NCBI GenBank assembly: GCA_038501785.1
Contig: JBAMJR010000070.1
Span: forward strand, 2,120,501 to 2,184,500
Reading direction: 5' to 3'
Source: Myoxocephalus aenaeus
Lineage: Eukaryota; Chordata; Actinopteri; Perciformes; Cottidae
DNA: 64,000 bases
Below, in pieces: positions 28,431 to 42,463 of this stretch; within the stretch, counting starts at the first letter, position 1, and every line of letters starts with the position of its first letter. A program made the position numbers and the translations under genes. The notes below the pieces were generated by a model. The model worked only from the letters and a program-made list of their open reading frames with translations, did not search any database and was not told the DNA's origin.

Positions 28431-30464
28431 TATTCTATTTCTTCCGTACGTTTTTCAAACCTCTTCTCCTCCTTCATATATTAAGCTATTTAAACCATTC
28501 AAATATTAAAATATTCAGCTCATTAAGGAGACGATGGCTATGACCTTTCATATTTCTGACTTTTCAAATTTTTGAATTATTAAGCTTTTTATGAAAATTC
28601 AAATGAATGGCAGCGGATGGGGGAAATCTTCAAATCCTCTTCAACTTCAAACGCTTACAGGTTCTGCATACGTTCAGCTAAATACACCATTTAAACTTTC
28701 AAATGTTGACAAAACCTTCAGCTATTATTCTGCAATTTCATATTTTTGATATTTTTTCAAATATTCAAATTATTAAGCTTTTTCTGAAAAAAAAAATGAA
28801 TGGATTCCAATGAAGAAAGTCTTCAAAGCCGCTTAAACTTCTTCAACTTCAAAAGCTAAAGGGTTCGCCATGCTTTCAGGTAGAGACACCATTTAAACTT
28901 TCAAATGTTGACAAAACCTTCAACTGTTACCGTATGACTCAGCTTTTTGATATCTGTAATAGTCTGTTAACTGTCAGCGTTTATGTTTTATGTTTTTTTC
29001 AGACCATTTCTGTCTTTAACATGGGTGTGTATTGCGAACCTTAGAGCACGTGATGTCACAGCTTGAGTGAACAGAGCCTTCCAGATTTGGTCACAAACGT
29101 ATTTGCTTTTTGCCATCTACTCCACAATACTAACTTTTTGGGCATAATTTATACATCAAAACGTAGGAAATCTTGTCGTGCTTCGTAAAATTGGGTCGAT
29201 TTGAATCCAACAGATTCAGACGTGTTTAAATCAGACTATAAGTGAGAGGTGGTCCTCTCCTTCCTCCATTAACCGCCATGTTACATCTCCCTCCAAAATG
29301 TCTCCCCGCTGATGGTCGTACCTGATTTAGAAACTGCAACTACAGACACATTGTGGGTCTGTAGGTTACACAAACAACATTGACGCGTTCACAAAAGTCT
29401 TATCTCTCAGAAAATATAATTATTTTGGCATGTTGCCTTTGAAGTTCTTGAGATATTAAGCTTTTTCTGAAAACAAATAATGCATTGAAGCCTATGGAGG
29501 TCATCTTCAAAGCAGTCTCACTCATGACACAGGTGCTTCAAGTTAACTAATCAGTGCAGCTTCACACTCATTCTTGTTTTAACGACCTTGTGGGGACACA
29601 CACACAGGCTGTTGGTGGAGGAAGTGAATGATTGCTAGCATGAGCTTTGTGTTGGACTAAGATCACTTGTGTGTCTATGTGCGCGTGAACGGCCGCTCGT
29701 GCGCACGTAAACGGCCGCGTGCTATTTCGCGTGCGCGCGCGTGAACGGCCGCGCGCGTGCACGTGGTTATATGGTCTCATGCACTTTTTTTTTTTTTAAA
29801 TCAAGGAGTTGCTGATTCTTTAGAGATCAAGGACAATAGGGGCTGGTATACATATCAAGGTCATATGAGCTGTAGAACACCTGAAGAAGCCCTAGGGTTC
29901 ATTCAGCTACAGACACCTTTTTAAATGTTCAAATGTTGACAAAATCTTCAGCTATTATTCTATAATTTCTTATTTTTTATATTCAGCTATCTTTTCAAAT
30001 ATTTAAGCTTTAAGCTTCAGCTTTTAGCATTTTCCATCTCTTCTCCTTCTTCATATATTCAGCTACAGAAACCGCTCAGCTATTAAAATGTCCAGCTCCT
30101 TAGGACACAATGGCAATGACCTTTTCATGTTTCTGACTTTTCCAATTTTTGAATTATTAATCTTTTCATGAAAATTTAAATGAACGGATCCGATGGATGA
30201 AATTTAAAAATCCTCTTCAACTTCTAAAGCGTACAGGTTCTGCATACGTTCAGCTACAGACACCTTTTAAACATTCAAATGTTGACAAAAAATTCAGCTA
30301 TTATTCTATAATTTCATATTTTTTATATTCAGCTATTTTCTGCTATTTTCTGCTAAATTCAACTATATTCCGCTATTTTCAGCTATCCTTTCAAATATTT
30401 CAGCTTTAAGCTTCAGCTTTTAGCATTCCAACGCATTTTCAGCAGGAAATGCAATTTCTAGTTA
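28431..30464 (+). repeat. Macrosatellite monomer 3 (type I)
   Basis: About 2.03 kb. A mixed variant: CAGACCATTTCTGTCTTTAAC followed by GAACCTTAGAGCACGTGATG. It has the shortest poly(T), about 13 nt at 29785. Confidence 0.85.
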
Positions 30465-31881
30465 GTTGGAATGCTTCAGCAGTCCAACTATTGTTATCCT
30501 CTTCTTTATTCAACTTATTATTATTATTATTCTATTTCTTCCGTACGTTTTTCAAACCTCTTCTCCTCCTTCATATATTAAGCTATTTAAACCATTCAAA
30601 TATTAAAATATTCAGCTCATTAAGGAGACGATGGCAATGACCATTTCATATTTCTGACTTTTCAAATTTTTGAATTATTAAGCTTTTTATGAAAATTCAA
30701 ATGAATGGCAGCGGATGGGGGAAATCTTCAAATCCTCTTCAACTTCAAACGCTTACAGGTTCTGCATACGTTCAGCTAAATACACCATTTAAACTTTCAA
30801 ATGTTGACAAAACCTTCAGCTATTATTCTGCAATTTCATATTTTTGATATTTTTTCAAATATTCAAATTATTAAGCTTTTTCTGAAAAAAAAAATGAATG
30901 GATTCCAATGAAGAAAGTCTTCAAAGCCGCTTAAACTTCTTCAACTTCAAAAGCTAAAGGGTTCGCCATGCTTTCAGGTAGAGACACCATTTAAACTTTT
31001 AAATGTTGACAAAACCTTCAACTGTTACCGTATGACTCAGCTTTTTGATATCTGTAATAGTCTCTTAACTGTCAGCGTTTTTGTTTTATGTTTTTTCCCA
31101 ACCTTTTCAGAGTTTACAATGGGTGTGTATTGCGCTGCTTAGAGTGCGTGATGTCACAGCTTGAGTGAACAGAGCCTTCCAGATTTGGTCACAAACGTAT
31201 TTGCTTTTTGCCATCTACTCCACAATACTAACTTTTTGGGCATAATTTATACATCAAAACGTAGGAAATCTTGTCGTGCTTCGTAAAATTGGGTCGATTT
31301 GAATCCAACAGATTCAGACGTGTTTAAATCAGACTATAAGTGAGAGGTGGTCCTCCTTCTTCCTCCATACACCGCCATGTTAAATCTCTCTCAGAAATGT
31401 ATCCCCCCTGACGGTCTCACCTGATTTCGAAACTGCAACTACAGACACATTGTGGGTCTGTAGGTTACACAAACAACATTGACGCGTTCACAAAAGTCTT
31501 ATCTCTCAGAAAATATAATTATTTTGGCATGTTGCCTTTGAAGTTCTTGAGATATTAAGCTTTTTATGGAAACAAATAATGCATTGAAGCCTATGGAGGT
31601 CATCTTCAAAGCAGTCTCACTCATGACACAGGTGCTTCAAGTTAACTAATCAGTGCAGCTTCACACTCATTCTTGTTTTAACGACCTTGTGGGGACACAC
31701 ACACAGGCTGTTGGTGGAGGAAGTGAATGATTGCTAGCATGAGCTTTGTGTTGGACTAAGATCACTTGTGTGTCTATGTGCGCGTGAACGGCCGCTCGTG
31801 CGCACGTAAACGGCCGCGTGCTATTTCGCGTGCGCGCGCGTGAACGGCCGCGCGCGTGCACGTGGTTATACGGTCTCATGC

Positions 31882-31920
<39 letters not shown>

Positions 31921-32576
31921 GAGTTGCTGATTCTTTAGAGATCAAGGACAATAGGGTCTGGTATACATATCAAGGTCATATGAGCTGTAGAACACCTGAA
32001 GAAGCCCTAGGGTTCATTCAGCTACAGACACTTTTTAAATGTTCAAATGTTGACAAAATCTTCAGCTATTATTCTATAATTTCTTATTTTTTATATTCAG
32101 CTATCTTTTCAAATATTTAAGCTTTAAGCTTCAGCTTTTAGCATTTTCCATCTCTTCTCCTTCTTCATATATTCAGCTACAGAAACCGCTCAGCTATTAA
32201 AATGTTCAGCTCCTTAGGACACAATGGCAATGACCTTTTCATGTTTCTGACTTTTCCAATTTTTTAATTATTAATCTTTTCATGAAAATTTAAATGAACG
32301 GATCCGATGGAGGAAATTTAAAAATCCTCTTCAACTTCTAAAGCGTACAGGTTCTGCATACGTTCAGCTACAGACACCTTTTAAACATTCAAATGTTGAC
32401 AAAAAATGCAGCTATTATTCTATAATTTCATATTTTTTATATTCAGCTATTTTCTGCTATTTTCTGCTAAATTCAACTATATTCTGCTATTTTCAGCTAT
32501 CCTTTCAAATATTTCAGCTTTAAGCTTCAGCTTTTAGCATTCCAACGCATTTTCAGCAGGAAATGCAATTTCTAGT
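30465..32576 (+). repeat. Macrosatellite monomer 4 (type I)
   Basis: About 2.11 kb. It has one AGTTGGAATGCTTCAGC insert (about 30463-30520) and the longest poly(T), about 29 nt from 31884. Confidence 0.85.
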
Positions 32577-33985
32577 TCAACTTATTATTCTATTTCTTCC
32601 GTACGTTTTTCAAACCTCTTCTCCTCCTTCATATATTAAGCTATTTAAACCATTCAAATATTAAAATATTCAGCTCATTAAGGAGACGATGGCTATGACC
32701 TTTCATATTTCTGACTTTTCAAATTTTTGAATTATTAAGCTTTTTATGAAAATTCAAATGAATGGCAGCGGATGGGGGAAATCTTCAAATCCTCTTCAAC
32801 TTCAAACGCTTACAGGTTCTGCATACGTTCAGCTAAATACACCATTTAAACTTTCAAATGTTGACAAAACCTTCAGCTATTATTCTGCAATTTCATATTT
32901 TTGATATTTTTTCAAATATTCAAATTATTAAGCTTTTTCTGAAAAAAAAAATGAATGGATTCCAATGAAGAAAGTCTTCAAAGCCGCTTAAACTTCTTCA
33001 ACTTCAAAAGCTAAAGGGTTCGCCATGCTTTCAGGTAGAGACACCATTTAAACTTTCAAATGTTGACAAAACCTTCAACTGTTACCGTATGACTCAGCTT
33101 TTTGATATCTGTAATAGTCTCTTAACTGTCAGCGTTTTTGTTTTATGTTTTTTCCCAACCTTTTCAGAGTTTACAATGGGTGTGTATTGCGCTGCTTAGA
33201 GTGCGTGATGTCACAGCTTGAGTGAACAGAGCCTTCCAGATTTGGTCACAAACGTATTTGCTTTTTGCCATCTACTCCACAATACTAACTTTTTGGGCAT
33301 AATTTATACATCAAAACGTAGGAAATCTTGTCTGTCTTCGTAAAATTGGGTCGATTTGAATCCAACAGATTCAGACGTGTTTAAATCAGACTATAAGTGA
33401 GAGGTGGTCCTCCTTCTTCCTCCACTCACTGCCATGTTAAATCTCCCTCCAAAATGTCTCCCCCCTGACGGTCGTACCTGATTTCGAAACTGCAACTACA
33501 GACACATTGTGGGTCTGTAGGTTACACAAACAACATCGACGCGTTCGCAAAAGTCTTATCTCTCAGAAAATATAATTATTTTGGCATGTTGCCTTTGAAG
33601 TTCTTGAGATATTAAGCTTTTTATGAAAAATAATAATGCATTGAAGGCTATGGAGGTCTTCTCAAAGCAAAAACTCAGTCTCACTCATGACACAGGTGCT
33701 TCAAGTTAGCTAATCAGTGGAGCTTCACACTCATTCTTGTTTTAACGACCTTGTGGGGACACAGACATACACACAGATAAGCAGCTGTTTGTGGAGAGGA
33801 GGTGAATTTCATTGCTAGCAGGAAGTTAGCTTTGTGTTTGACTAAGCTAACTCACTGTGTTTGTCTATGTGCGCGTGTGTGTGCGCGCGCGTGAGCGGCC
33901 GCGTGCACGTGTTACGGTCGCGTTTACGTTCGCGCGCGCGCGTGAACGGCCGTGCGCGTGCACGTGGTAATACGGTCTCGTGCAC

Positions 33986-34016
<31 letters not shown>

Positions 34017-34664
34017 GAGTTGCTGATTCTTTAGAGATCAAGGACAATAGGGGCTGGTATACATATCAAGGTCATATGAGCTGTAGAACACCTGAAGAAG
34101 CCCTAGGGTTCATTCAGCTACAGACACTTTTTAAATGTTCAAATGTTGACAAAACCTTCAGCTATTATTCTATAATTTCTTATTTTTTATATTCAGCTAT
34201 CTTTTCAAATATTTAAGCTTTAAGCTTCAGCTTTTAGCATTTTCCATCTCTTCTCCTTCTTCATATATTCAGCTACAGAAACCGCTCAGCTATTAAAATG
34301 TTCAGCTCCTTAGGACACAATGGCAATGACCTTTTCATGTTTCTGACTTTTCCAATTTTTGAATTATTAATCTTTTCATGAAAATTTAAATGAACGGATC
34401 CGATGGAGGAAATTTAAAAATCCTCTTCAACTTCTAAAGCGTACAGGTTCTGCATACGTTCAGCTACAGACACCTTTTAAACATTCAAATGTTGACAAAA
34501 AATTCAGCTATTATTCTATAATTTCATATTTTTTATATTCAGCTATTTTCTGCTAAATTCAACTATATTCTGCTATTTTCAGCTATCCTTTCAAATATTT
34601 CAGCTTTAAGCTTCAGCTTTTAGCATTCCAACGCATTTTCAGCAGGAAATGCAATTTCTAGTTC
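32577..34664 (+). repeat. Macrosatellite monomer 5 (type I)
   Basis: About 2.09 kb. The 5' junction reads CTAGTTCAACTTATTATTC. Its CpG tract (33770-33965) differs most from the others, with GTGTGTGTGCGCGCGCGTG and a CAGCTGTTTGTGGAGAGGAG insert. Confidence 0.85.
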
Positions 34665-36026
34665 AACTTATTATTCTATTTCTTCCGTACGTTTTTCAAA
34701 CCTCTTCTCCTCCTTCATATATTAAGCTATTTAAACCATTCAAATATTAAAATATTCAGCTCATTAAGGAGACGATGGCTATGACTTTTCATATTTCTGA
34801 CTTTTCAAATTTTCAAATTATTAAGCTTTTTATGAAAATTAAAATGAATGGCCGCGGATGGGGGAAATCTTCAAATCCTCTTCAACTTCAAACGCTTACA
34901 GGTTCTGCATACGTTCAGCTAAATACACCATTTAAACTTTCAAATGTTGACAAAACCTTCAGCTATTATTCTGCAATTTCAAATTTTTTGATATTTTTTC
35001 AAATATTCAAATTATTAAGCTTTTTCTGAAAAAAAAAAAGAATGGATTCCAATGAAGAAAGTCTTCAAAGCCGCTTAAACTTCTCCAACTTCAAAAGCTA
35101 AAGGGTTCGCCATGCTTTCAGGTAGAGACACCATTTAAACTTTCAAATGTTGACAAAACCTTCAGCTGTTACCGTATGACTCAGCTTTTTGATATCTGTA
35201 ATAGTCTTTTAACTGTCAGCGTTTATACTTTATGTTTTTTTCAGACCATTTCTGTGTTTAACATGGGTGTGTATTGCGCTGCTTAGAGTGAGTGATGTCA
35301 CAACCAGAGGGGACAGAGAAAAATATTTAAGCTTTAAAAAGTATTTGCTTTTTGCCATCTACTCCACAATACTAACTTTTTGGGCATAATTTATACATCA
35401 AAACGTAGGAAATCTTGTCGTGCTTCGTAAAATTGGGTCGATTTGAATCCAACAGATTCAGACGTGTTTAAATCAGACTATAAGTGAGAGGGAGTCACCC
35501 TCCTTCCTCCATTGCCTCCCATGTTATATCTCTCTAAAAAATGGCTCGCCCCTGACGGTCTCACCTGATTTGGAAACTGCAACTAGAGACACATTGTGGG
35601 TTTTTAGGTTACACAAACAACATTGACGCGTTCGCAAAAGTCTTATCTCTCAGAAAATATAATTATTTTGGCATGTTGCCTTTGAAGTTCTTGAGATATT
35701 AAGCTTTTTCTGAAAACAAATAATGCATTGAAGCCTATGGAGGTCATCTTCAAAGCAGTCTCACTCATGACACAGGTGCTTCAAGTTAACTAATCAGTGC
35801 AGCTTCACACTCATTCTTGTTTTAACGACCTTGTGGGGACACACACAGGCTGTTGGTGGAGGAAGTGAATGATTGCTACCATGAGCTTTGTGTTGGACTA
35901 AGATCACTTGTGTGTCTATGTGCGTGTGAACGGCCGCTCGTGCGCACGTAAACGGCCGCGTGCTATTTCGCGTGCGCGCGCGTGAACGGCCGCGCGCGTG
36001 CACGTGGTAATACAGTCTCATGCACT

Positions 36027-36058
<32 letters not shown>

Positions 36059-36716
36059 GAGTTGCTGATTCTTTAGAGATCAAGGACAATAGGGGCTGGT
36101 ATACATATCAAGGTCATATGAGCTGTAGAACACCTGAAGAAGCCCTAGGGTTCATTCAGCTACAGACACCTTTTAAATGTTCAAATGTTGACAAAATCTT
36201 CAGCTATTATTCTATAATTTCTTATTTTTTATATTCAGCTATCTTTTCAAATATTTAAGCTTTAAGCTTCAGCTTTTAGCATTTTCCATCTCTTCTCCTT
36301 CTTCATATATTCAGCTACAGAAACCGCTCAGCTATTAAAATGTCCAGCTCCTTAGGACACAATGGCAATGACCTTTTCATGTTTCTGACTTTTCCAATTT
36401 TTGAATTATTAATCTTTTCATGAAAATTTAAATGAACGGATCCGATGGAGGAAATTTAAAAATCCTCTTCAACTTCTAAAGCGTACAGGTTCTGCATACG
36501 TTCAGCTACAGACACCTTTTAAACATTCAAATGTTGACAAAAAATTCAGCTATTATTCTATAATTTCATATTTTTTATATTCAGCTATTTTCTGCTATTT
36601 TCTGCTAAATTCAACTATATTCTGCTATTTTCAGCTATCCTTTCAAATATTTCAGCTTTAAGCTTCAGCTTTTAGCATTCCAACGCATTTTCAGCAGGAA
36701 ATGCAATTTCTAGTTA
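34665..36716 (+). repeat. Macrosatellite monomer 6 (type I)
   Basis: About 2.05 kb. It shares the monomer 2 variant (CACAACCAGAGGGGACAGAG near 35300; AGGGAGTCACCCTCCTTCC near 35490), four units away. Confidence 0.85.
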
Positions 36717-38060
36717 TTAGTTGGAATGCTTCAGCAGTCCAACTATTGTTATCCTCTTCTTTATTAAACTTATTAGTTGGAATGCTTCAGCAGTCCAACT
36801 ATTGTTATCCTCTTCTTTATTAAACTTATTATTAGTTGGAATGCTTCAGCAGTCCAACTATTGTTATCCTCTTCTTTATTAAACTTATTATTATTATTCT
36901 ATTTCTTCCGTACGTATTTTGGACCTCTTAAACTACTTCATATATTCAGCTACCGAAACCGTTCAACTATTAAAATATTCAGCTACTTCAGGACACGATG
37001 GCTATATCTTTTCATATTTTTAACTATTAAACTTTTTGAATTATTAAGCTTTTTATGAAAATTAAAATGAATGGTTTCGAATGGGGAAGATCTTCAAATC
37101 CTCTTCAACTTCAAAGGCTTACAGGTTCTGCATACGTTCAGCTAAATACAACATTTAAACTGTTAAAATGTTGACAAAACCTTCAGCTATTATTTTATAA
37201 TTTCAGATTTTTTATATCTTTAATAGTCTTTTAACTGTCAGCGTTTTTGTTTTATGCTTTTTTCCAACCTTTTCTAAATTTAACATGGGTGTGTATTGCG
37301 CTGCTTAGAGTGCGTGATGTCACAGCTTGAGTGCACAGAGCCTTCCAGATTTTGTCATAAAAGTATTTGCTTTTTGCCATCTACTCCACAATACTAACTT
37401 TTTGGGCATAATTTATACATCAAAACGTAGGAAATATTGTCGGTCTTCGTAAAATTGGGTCGATTTGAATCCAACAGATTCAGACGTGTTTAAATCAGAC
37501 TATAAGTGAGAGGTGGTCCTCCTCCTTCCTCCATCCACCGCCATGTTACATCTCCCTCCAAAATGTCTCCCCGCTGATGGTCGTACCTGATTTAGAAACT
37601 GCAACTACAGACACATTGTGGGTCTGTAGGTTACACAAACAACATTGACGCGTTCACAAAAGTCTTATCTCTCAGAAAATATAATTATTTTGGCATGTTG
37701 CCTTTGAAGTTCTTGAGATATTAAGCTTTTTCTGAAAACAAATAATGCATTGAAGCCTATGGAGGTCATCTTCAAAGCAAAAACGCAGTCTCACTCATGA
37801 CACAGGTGCTTCAAGTTAACTAATCAGTGGAGCTTCACACTCATTCTTGTTTTAACGACCTTGTGGGGACACACAAACACACAGGCTGTTGGTGGAGGAA
37901 GTGAATGATTGCTAGCATGAGCTTTGTGTTGGACTAAGATCACTTGTGTGTCTATGTGCGCGTGAACGGCCGCTCGTGCGCACGTAAACGGCCGCGTGCT
38001 ATTTCGCGTGCGCGCGCGTGAACGGCCGGGCGCGTGCACGTGGTTATACGGTCTCATGCA

Positions 38061-38093
<33 letters not shown>

Positions 38094-38770
38094 GAGTTGC
38101 TGATTCTTTAGAGATCAAGGACAATAGGGGCTGGTATACATATCAAGGTCATATGAGCTGTAGAACACCTGAAGGAGCCCTAGGGTTCATTCAGCTACAG
38201 ACACTTTTTAAATGTTCAAATGTTGACAAAACCTTCAGCTATTATTCTATAATTTCTTATTTTTTATATTCAGCTATCTTTTCAAATATTTAAGCTTTAA
38301 GCTTCAGCTTTTAGCATTTTCCATCTCTTCTCCTTCTTCATATATTCAGCTACAGAAACCGCTCAGCTATTAAAATGTCCAGCTCCTTAGGACACAATGG
38401 CAATGACCTTTTCATGTTTCTGACTTTTCCAATTTTTGAATTATTAATCTTTTCATGAAAATTTAAATGAACGGATCCGATGGAGGAAATTTAAAAATCC
38501 TCTTCAACTTCTAAAGCGTACAGGTTCTGCATACGTTCAGCTACAGACACCTTTTAAACATTCAAATGTTGACAAAAAAATCAGCTATTATTCTATGATT
38601 TCATATTTTTTATATTCAGCTATTTTCTGCTATTTTCTGCTAAATTCAACTATATTCTGCTAAATTCAACTATATTCTGCTATTTTCAGCTATCCTTTCA
38701 AATATTTCAGCTTTAAGCTTCAGCTTTTAGCATTCCAACGCATTTTCAGCAGGAAATGCAATTTCTAGTT
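36717..38770 (+). repeat. Macrosatellite monomer 7 (type II with inserts)
   Basis: About 2.05 kb. It has three copies of the AGTTGGAATGC insert, then the type II module with TTTTGGACCTCTTAAACTAC and CGAAACCGTTCAAC. One AT-rich submodule of type I is missing. Confidence 0.85.
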
Positions 38771-39925
38771 ATTATTCTATTTCTTCCGTACGTATTTTGG
38801 ACCTCTTAAACTACTTCATATATTCAGCTACCGAAACCGTTCAACTATTAAAATATTCAGCTACTTCAGGACACGATGGCTATATCTTTTCATATTTTTA
38901 ACTATTCAACTTTTTGAATTATTAAGCTTTTTATGAAAATTAAAATGAATGGTTTCGAATGGGGAAGATCTTCAAATCCTCTTCAACTTCAAAGGCTTAC
39001 AGGTTCTGCATACGTTCAGCTAAAGACAACATTTAAACTGTTAAAATGTTGACAAAACCTTCAGCTATTATTCTATAATTTCAGATTTTTTATATCTTTA
39101 ATAGTCTTTTAACTGTCAGCGTTTTTGTTTTATGCTTTTTTCCAACCTTTTCTAAGTTTAACATTGGTGTGTATTGCGCTGCTTAGAGTGCGTGATGTCA
39201 CAGCTTGAGTGCACAGAGCCTTCCAGATTTTGTCATAAAAGTATTTGCTTTTTGCCATCTACTCCACAATACTAACTTTTTGGGCATAATTTATACATCA
39301 AAACGTAGGAAATATTGTCGGTCTTCGTAAAATTGGGTCGATTTGAATCCAACAGATTCAGACGTGTTTAAATCAGACTATAAGTGAGAGGTGGTCCTCT
39401 CCTTCCTCCATCCACCGCCATGTTACATCTCCCTCCAAAATGTCTCCCCGCTGATGGTCGTACCTGATTTCGAAACTGCAACTACAGACACATTGTGGGT
39501 CTGTAGGTTACACAAACAACATCGACGCGTTCGCAAAAGTCTTATCTCTCAGAAAATATAATTATTTTGGCATGTTGCCTTTGAAGTTCTTGAGATATTA
39601 AGCTTTTTCTGAAAACAAATAATGCATTGAAGCCTATGGAGGTCATCTTCAAAGCAGTCTCACTCATGACACAGGTGCTTCAAGTTAACTAATCAGTGGA
39701 GCTTCACACTCATTCTTGTTTTAACGACCTTGTGGGGACACACACACAGGCTGTTGGTGGAGGAAGTGAATGATTGCTAGCATGAGCTTTGTGTTGGACT
39801 AAGATCACTTGTGTGTCTATGTGCGCGTGAACGGCCGCTCGTGCGCACGTAAACGGCCGCGTGCCATTTCGCGTGCGCGCGCGTGAACGGCCGCGCGCGT
39901 GCACGTGGTAATACGGTCTCATGCA

Positions 39926-39958
<33 letters not shown>

Positions 39959-40616
39959 GAGTTGCTGATTCTTTAGAGATCAAGGACAATAGGGGCTGGT
40001 ATTCATATCAAGGTCATATGAGCTGTAGAACACCTGAAGAAGCCCTAGGGTTCATTCAGCTACAGACACTTTTTAAATGTTCAAATGTTGACAAAATCTT
40101 CAGCTATTATTCTATAATTTCTTATTTTTTATATTCAGCTATCTTTTCAAATATTTAAGCTTTAAGCTTCAGCTTTTAGCATTTTCCGTCTCTTCTCCTT
40201 CTTCATATATTCAGCTACAGAAACCGCTCAGCTATTAAAATGTCCAGCTCCTTAGGACACAATGGCAATGACCTTTTCATGTTTCTGACTTTTCCAATTT
40301 TTGAATTATTAATCTTTTCATGAAAATTTAAATGAACGGATCCGATGGAGGAAATTTAAAAATCCTCTTCAACTTCTAAAGCGTACAGGTTCTGCATACG
40401 TTCAGCTACAGACACCTTTTAAACATTCAAATGTTGACAAAAAATTCAGCTATTATTCTATAATTTCATATTTTTTATATTCAGCTATTTTCTGCTATTT
40501 TCTGCTGAATTCAACTATATTCTGCTATTTTCAGCTATCCTTTCAAATATTTCAGCTTTAAGCTTCAGCTTTTAGCATTCCAACGCATTTTCAGCAGGAA
40601 ATGCAATTTCTAGTTA
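38771..40616 (+). repeat. Macrosatellite monomer 8 (type II)
   Basis: About 1.85 kb, type II module, no AGTTGGAATGC insert. Poly(T) at 39927-39950. Confidence 0.85.
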
Positions 40617-41775
40617 TTATTATTATTCTATTTCTTCCGTACGTATTTTGGACCTCTTAAACTACTTCATATATTCAGCTACCGAAACCGTTCAACTATT
40701 AAAATATTCAGCTACTTCAGGACACGATGGCTATATCTTTTCATATTTTTAACTATTAAACTTTTTGAATTATTAAGCTTTTTATGAAAATTAAAATGAA
40801 TGGTTTCGAATGGGGAAGATCTTCAAATCCTCTTCAACTTCAAAGGCTTACAGGTTCTGCATACGTTCAGCTAAATACACCATTTGAACTTTCAAATGTT
40901 GACAAAACCTTCAGCTATTATTCTATAATTTCAGATTTTTTATATCTTTAATAGTCTTTTAACTGTCAGCGTTTCTGTTTTATGCTTTTTTCCAACCTTT
41001 TCTAAGTTTAACATTGGTGTGTATTGCGCTGCTTAGAGCACGTGATGTCACAGCTTGAGTGAACAGAGCCTTCCAGATTTGGTCACAAACATATTTGCTT
41101 TTTGCCATCTACTCCACAATACTAACTTTTTGGGCATGATTTATACATCAAAACGTAGGAAATCTTGTCGGTCTTCGTAAAATTGGGTCGATTTGAATCC
41201 AACAGATTCAGACGTGTTTAAATCAGACTATAAGTGAGAGGTGGTCCTCCTTCTTCCTCTATTCACCGCCATGTTAAATCTCTCTCAGAAATGTATCCCC
41301 CCTGACGGTCTCACCTGATTTAGAAACTGCAACTACAGACACATTGTGGGTCTGTAGGTTACACAAACAACATCGACGCGTTCGCAAAAGTCTTATCTCT
41401 CAGAAAATATAATTATTTTGGCATGTTGCCTTTGAAGTTCTTGAGATATTAAGCTTTTTATGAAAACAAATAATGCATTGAAGCCTATGGAGGTCATCTT
41501 CAAAGCAGTCTCACTCATGACACAGGTGCTTCAAGTTAACTAATCAGCAGCTTCACACTCATTCTTGTTTTAACGACCTTGTGGGGACACACACACAGGC
41601 TGTTGGTGGAGGAAGTGAATGATTGCTAGCATGAGCTTTGTGTTGGACTAAGATCACTTGTGTGTCTATGTGCGCGTGAACGGCCGCTCGTGCGCACGTA
41701 AACGGCCGCGTGCTATTTCGCGTGCGCGCGCGTGAACGGCCGCGCGCGTGCACGTGGTTATACGGTCTCATGCAC

Positions 41776-41806
<31 letters not shown>

Positions 41807-42463
41807 GAGTTGCTGATTCTTTAGAGATCAAGGACAATAGGGGCTGGTATACATATCAAGGTCATATGAGCTGTAGAACACCTGAAGGAGCCCTAGGGTT
41901 CATTCAGCTACAGACACTTTTTAAATGTTCAAATGTTGACAAAACCTTCAGCTATTATTCTATAATTTCTTATTTTTTATATTCAGCTATCTTTTCAAAT
42001 ATTTAAGCTTTAAGCTTCAGCTTTTAGCATTTTCCATCTCTTCTCCTTCTTCATATATTCAGCTACAGAAACCGCTCAGCTATTAAAATGTCCAGCTCCT
42101 TAGGACACAATGGCAATGACCTTTTCATGTTTCTGACTTTTCCAATTTTTGAATTATTAATCTTTTCATGAAAATTTAAATGAACGGATCCGATGGAGGA
42201 AATTTAAAAATCCTCTTCAACTTCTAAAGCGTACAGGTTCTGCATACGTTCAGCTACAGACACCTTTTAAACATTCAAATGTTGACAAAAAATTCTGCTA
42301 TTATTCTATAATTTCATATTTTTTATATTCAGCTATTTTCTGCTATTTTCTGCTAAATTCAACTATATTCTGCTATTTTCAGCTATCCTTTCAAATATTT
42401 CAGCTTTAAGCTTCAGCTTTTAGCATTCCAACGCATTTTCAGCAGGAAATGCAATTTCTAGTT
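40617..42463 (+). repeat. Macrosatellite monomer 9 (type II)
   Basis: About 1.85 kb, type II module. Poly(T) from 41776. Its end (CTAGTTATTATTC) abuts the divergent edge copy. Confidence 0.85.

Noticed and set aside
25466..42006. Recurring 60-100 codon ORFs in every macrosatellite monomer (for example with QGVADSLEIKDN, or the Arg/His-rich minus ORF)
   Set aside because: They follow monomer identity, include poly-Phe from the T tract, and vary in frame with T length. No domain and no sign of coding constraint.
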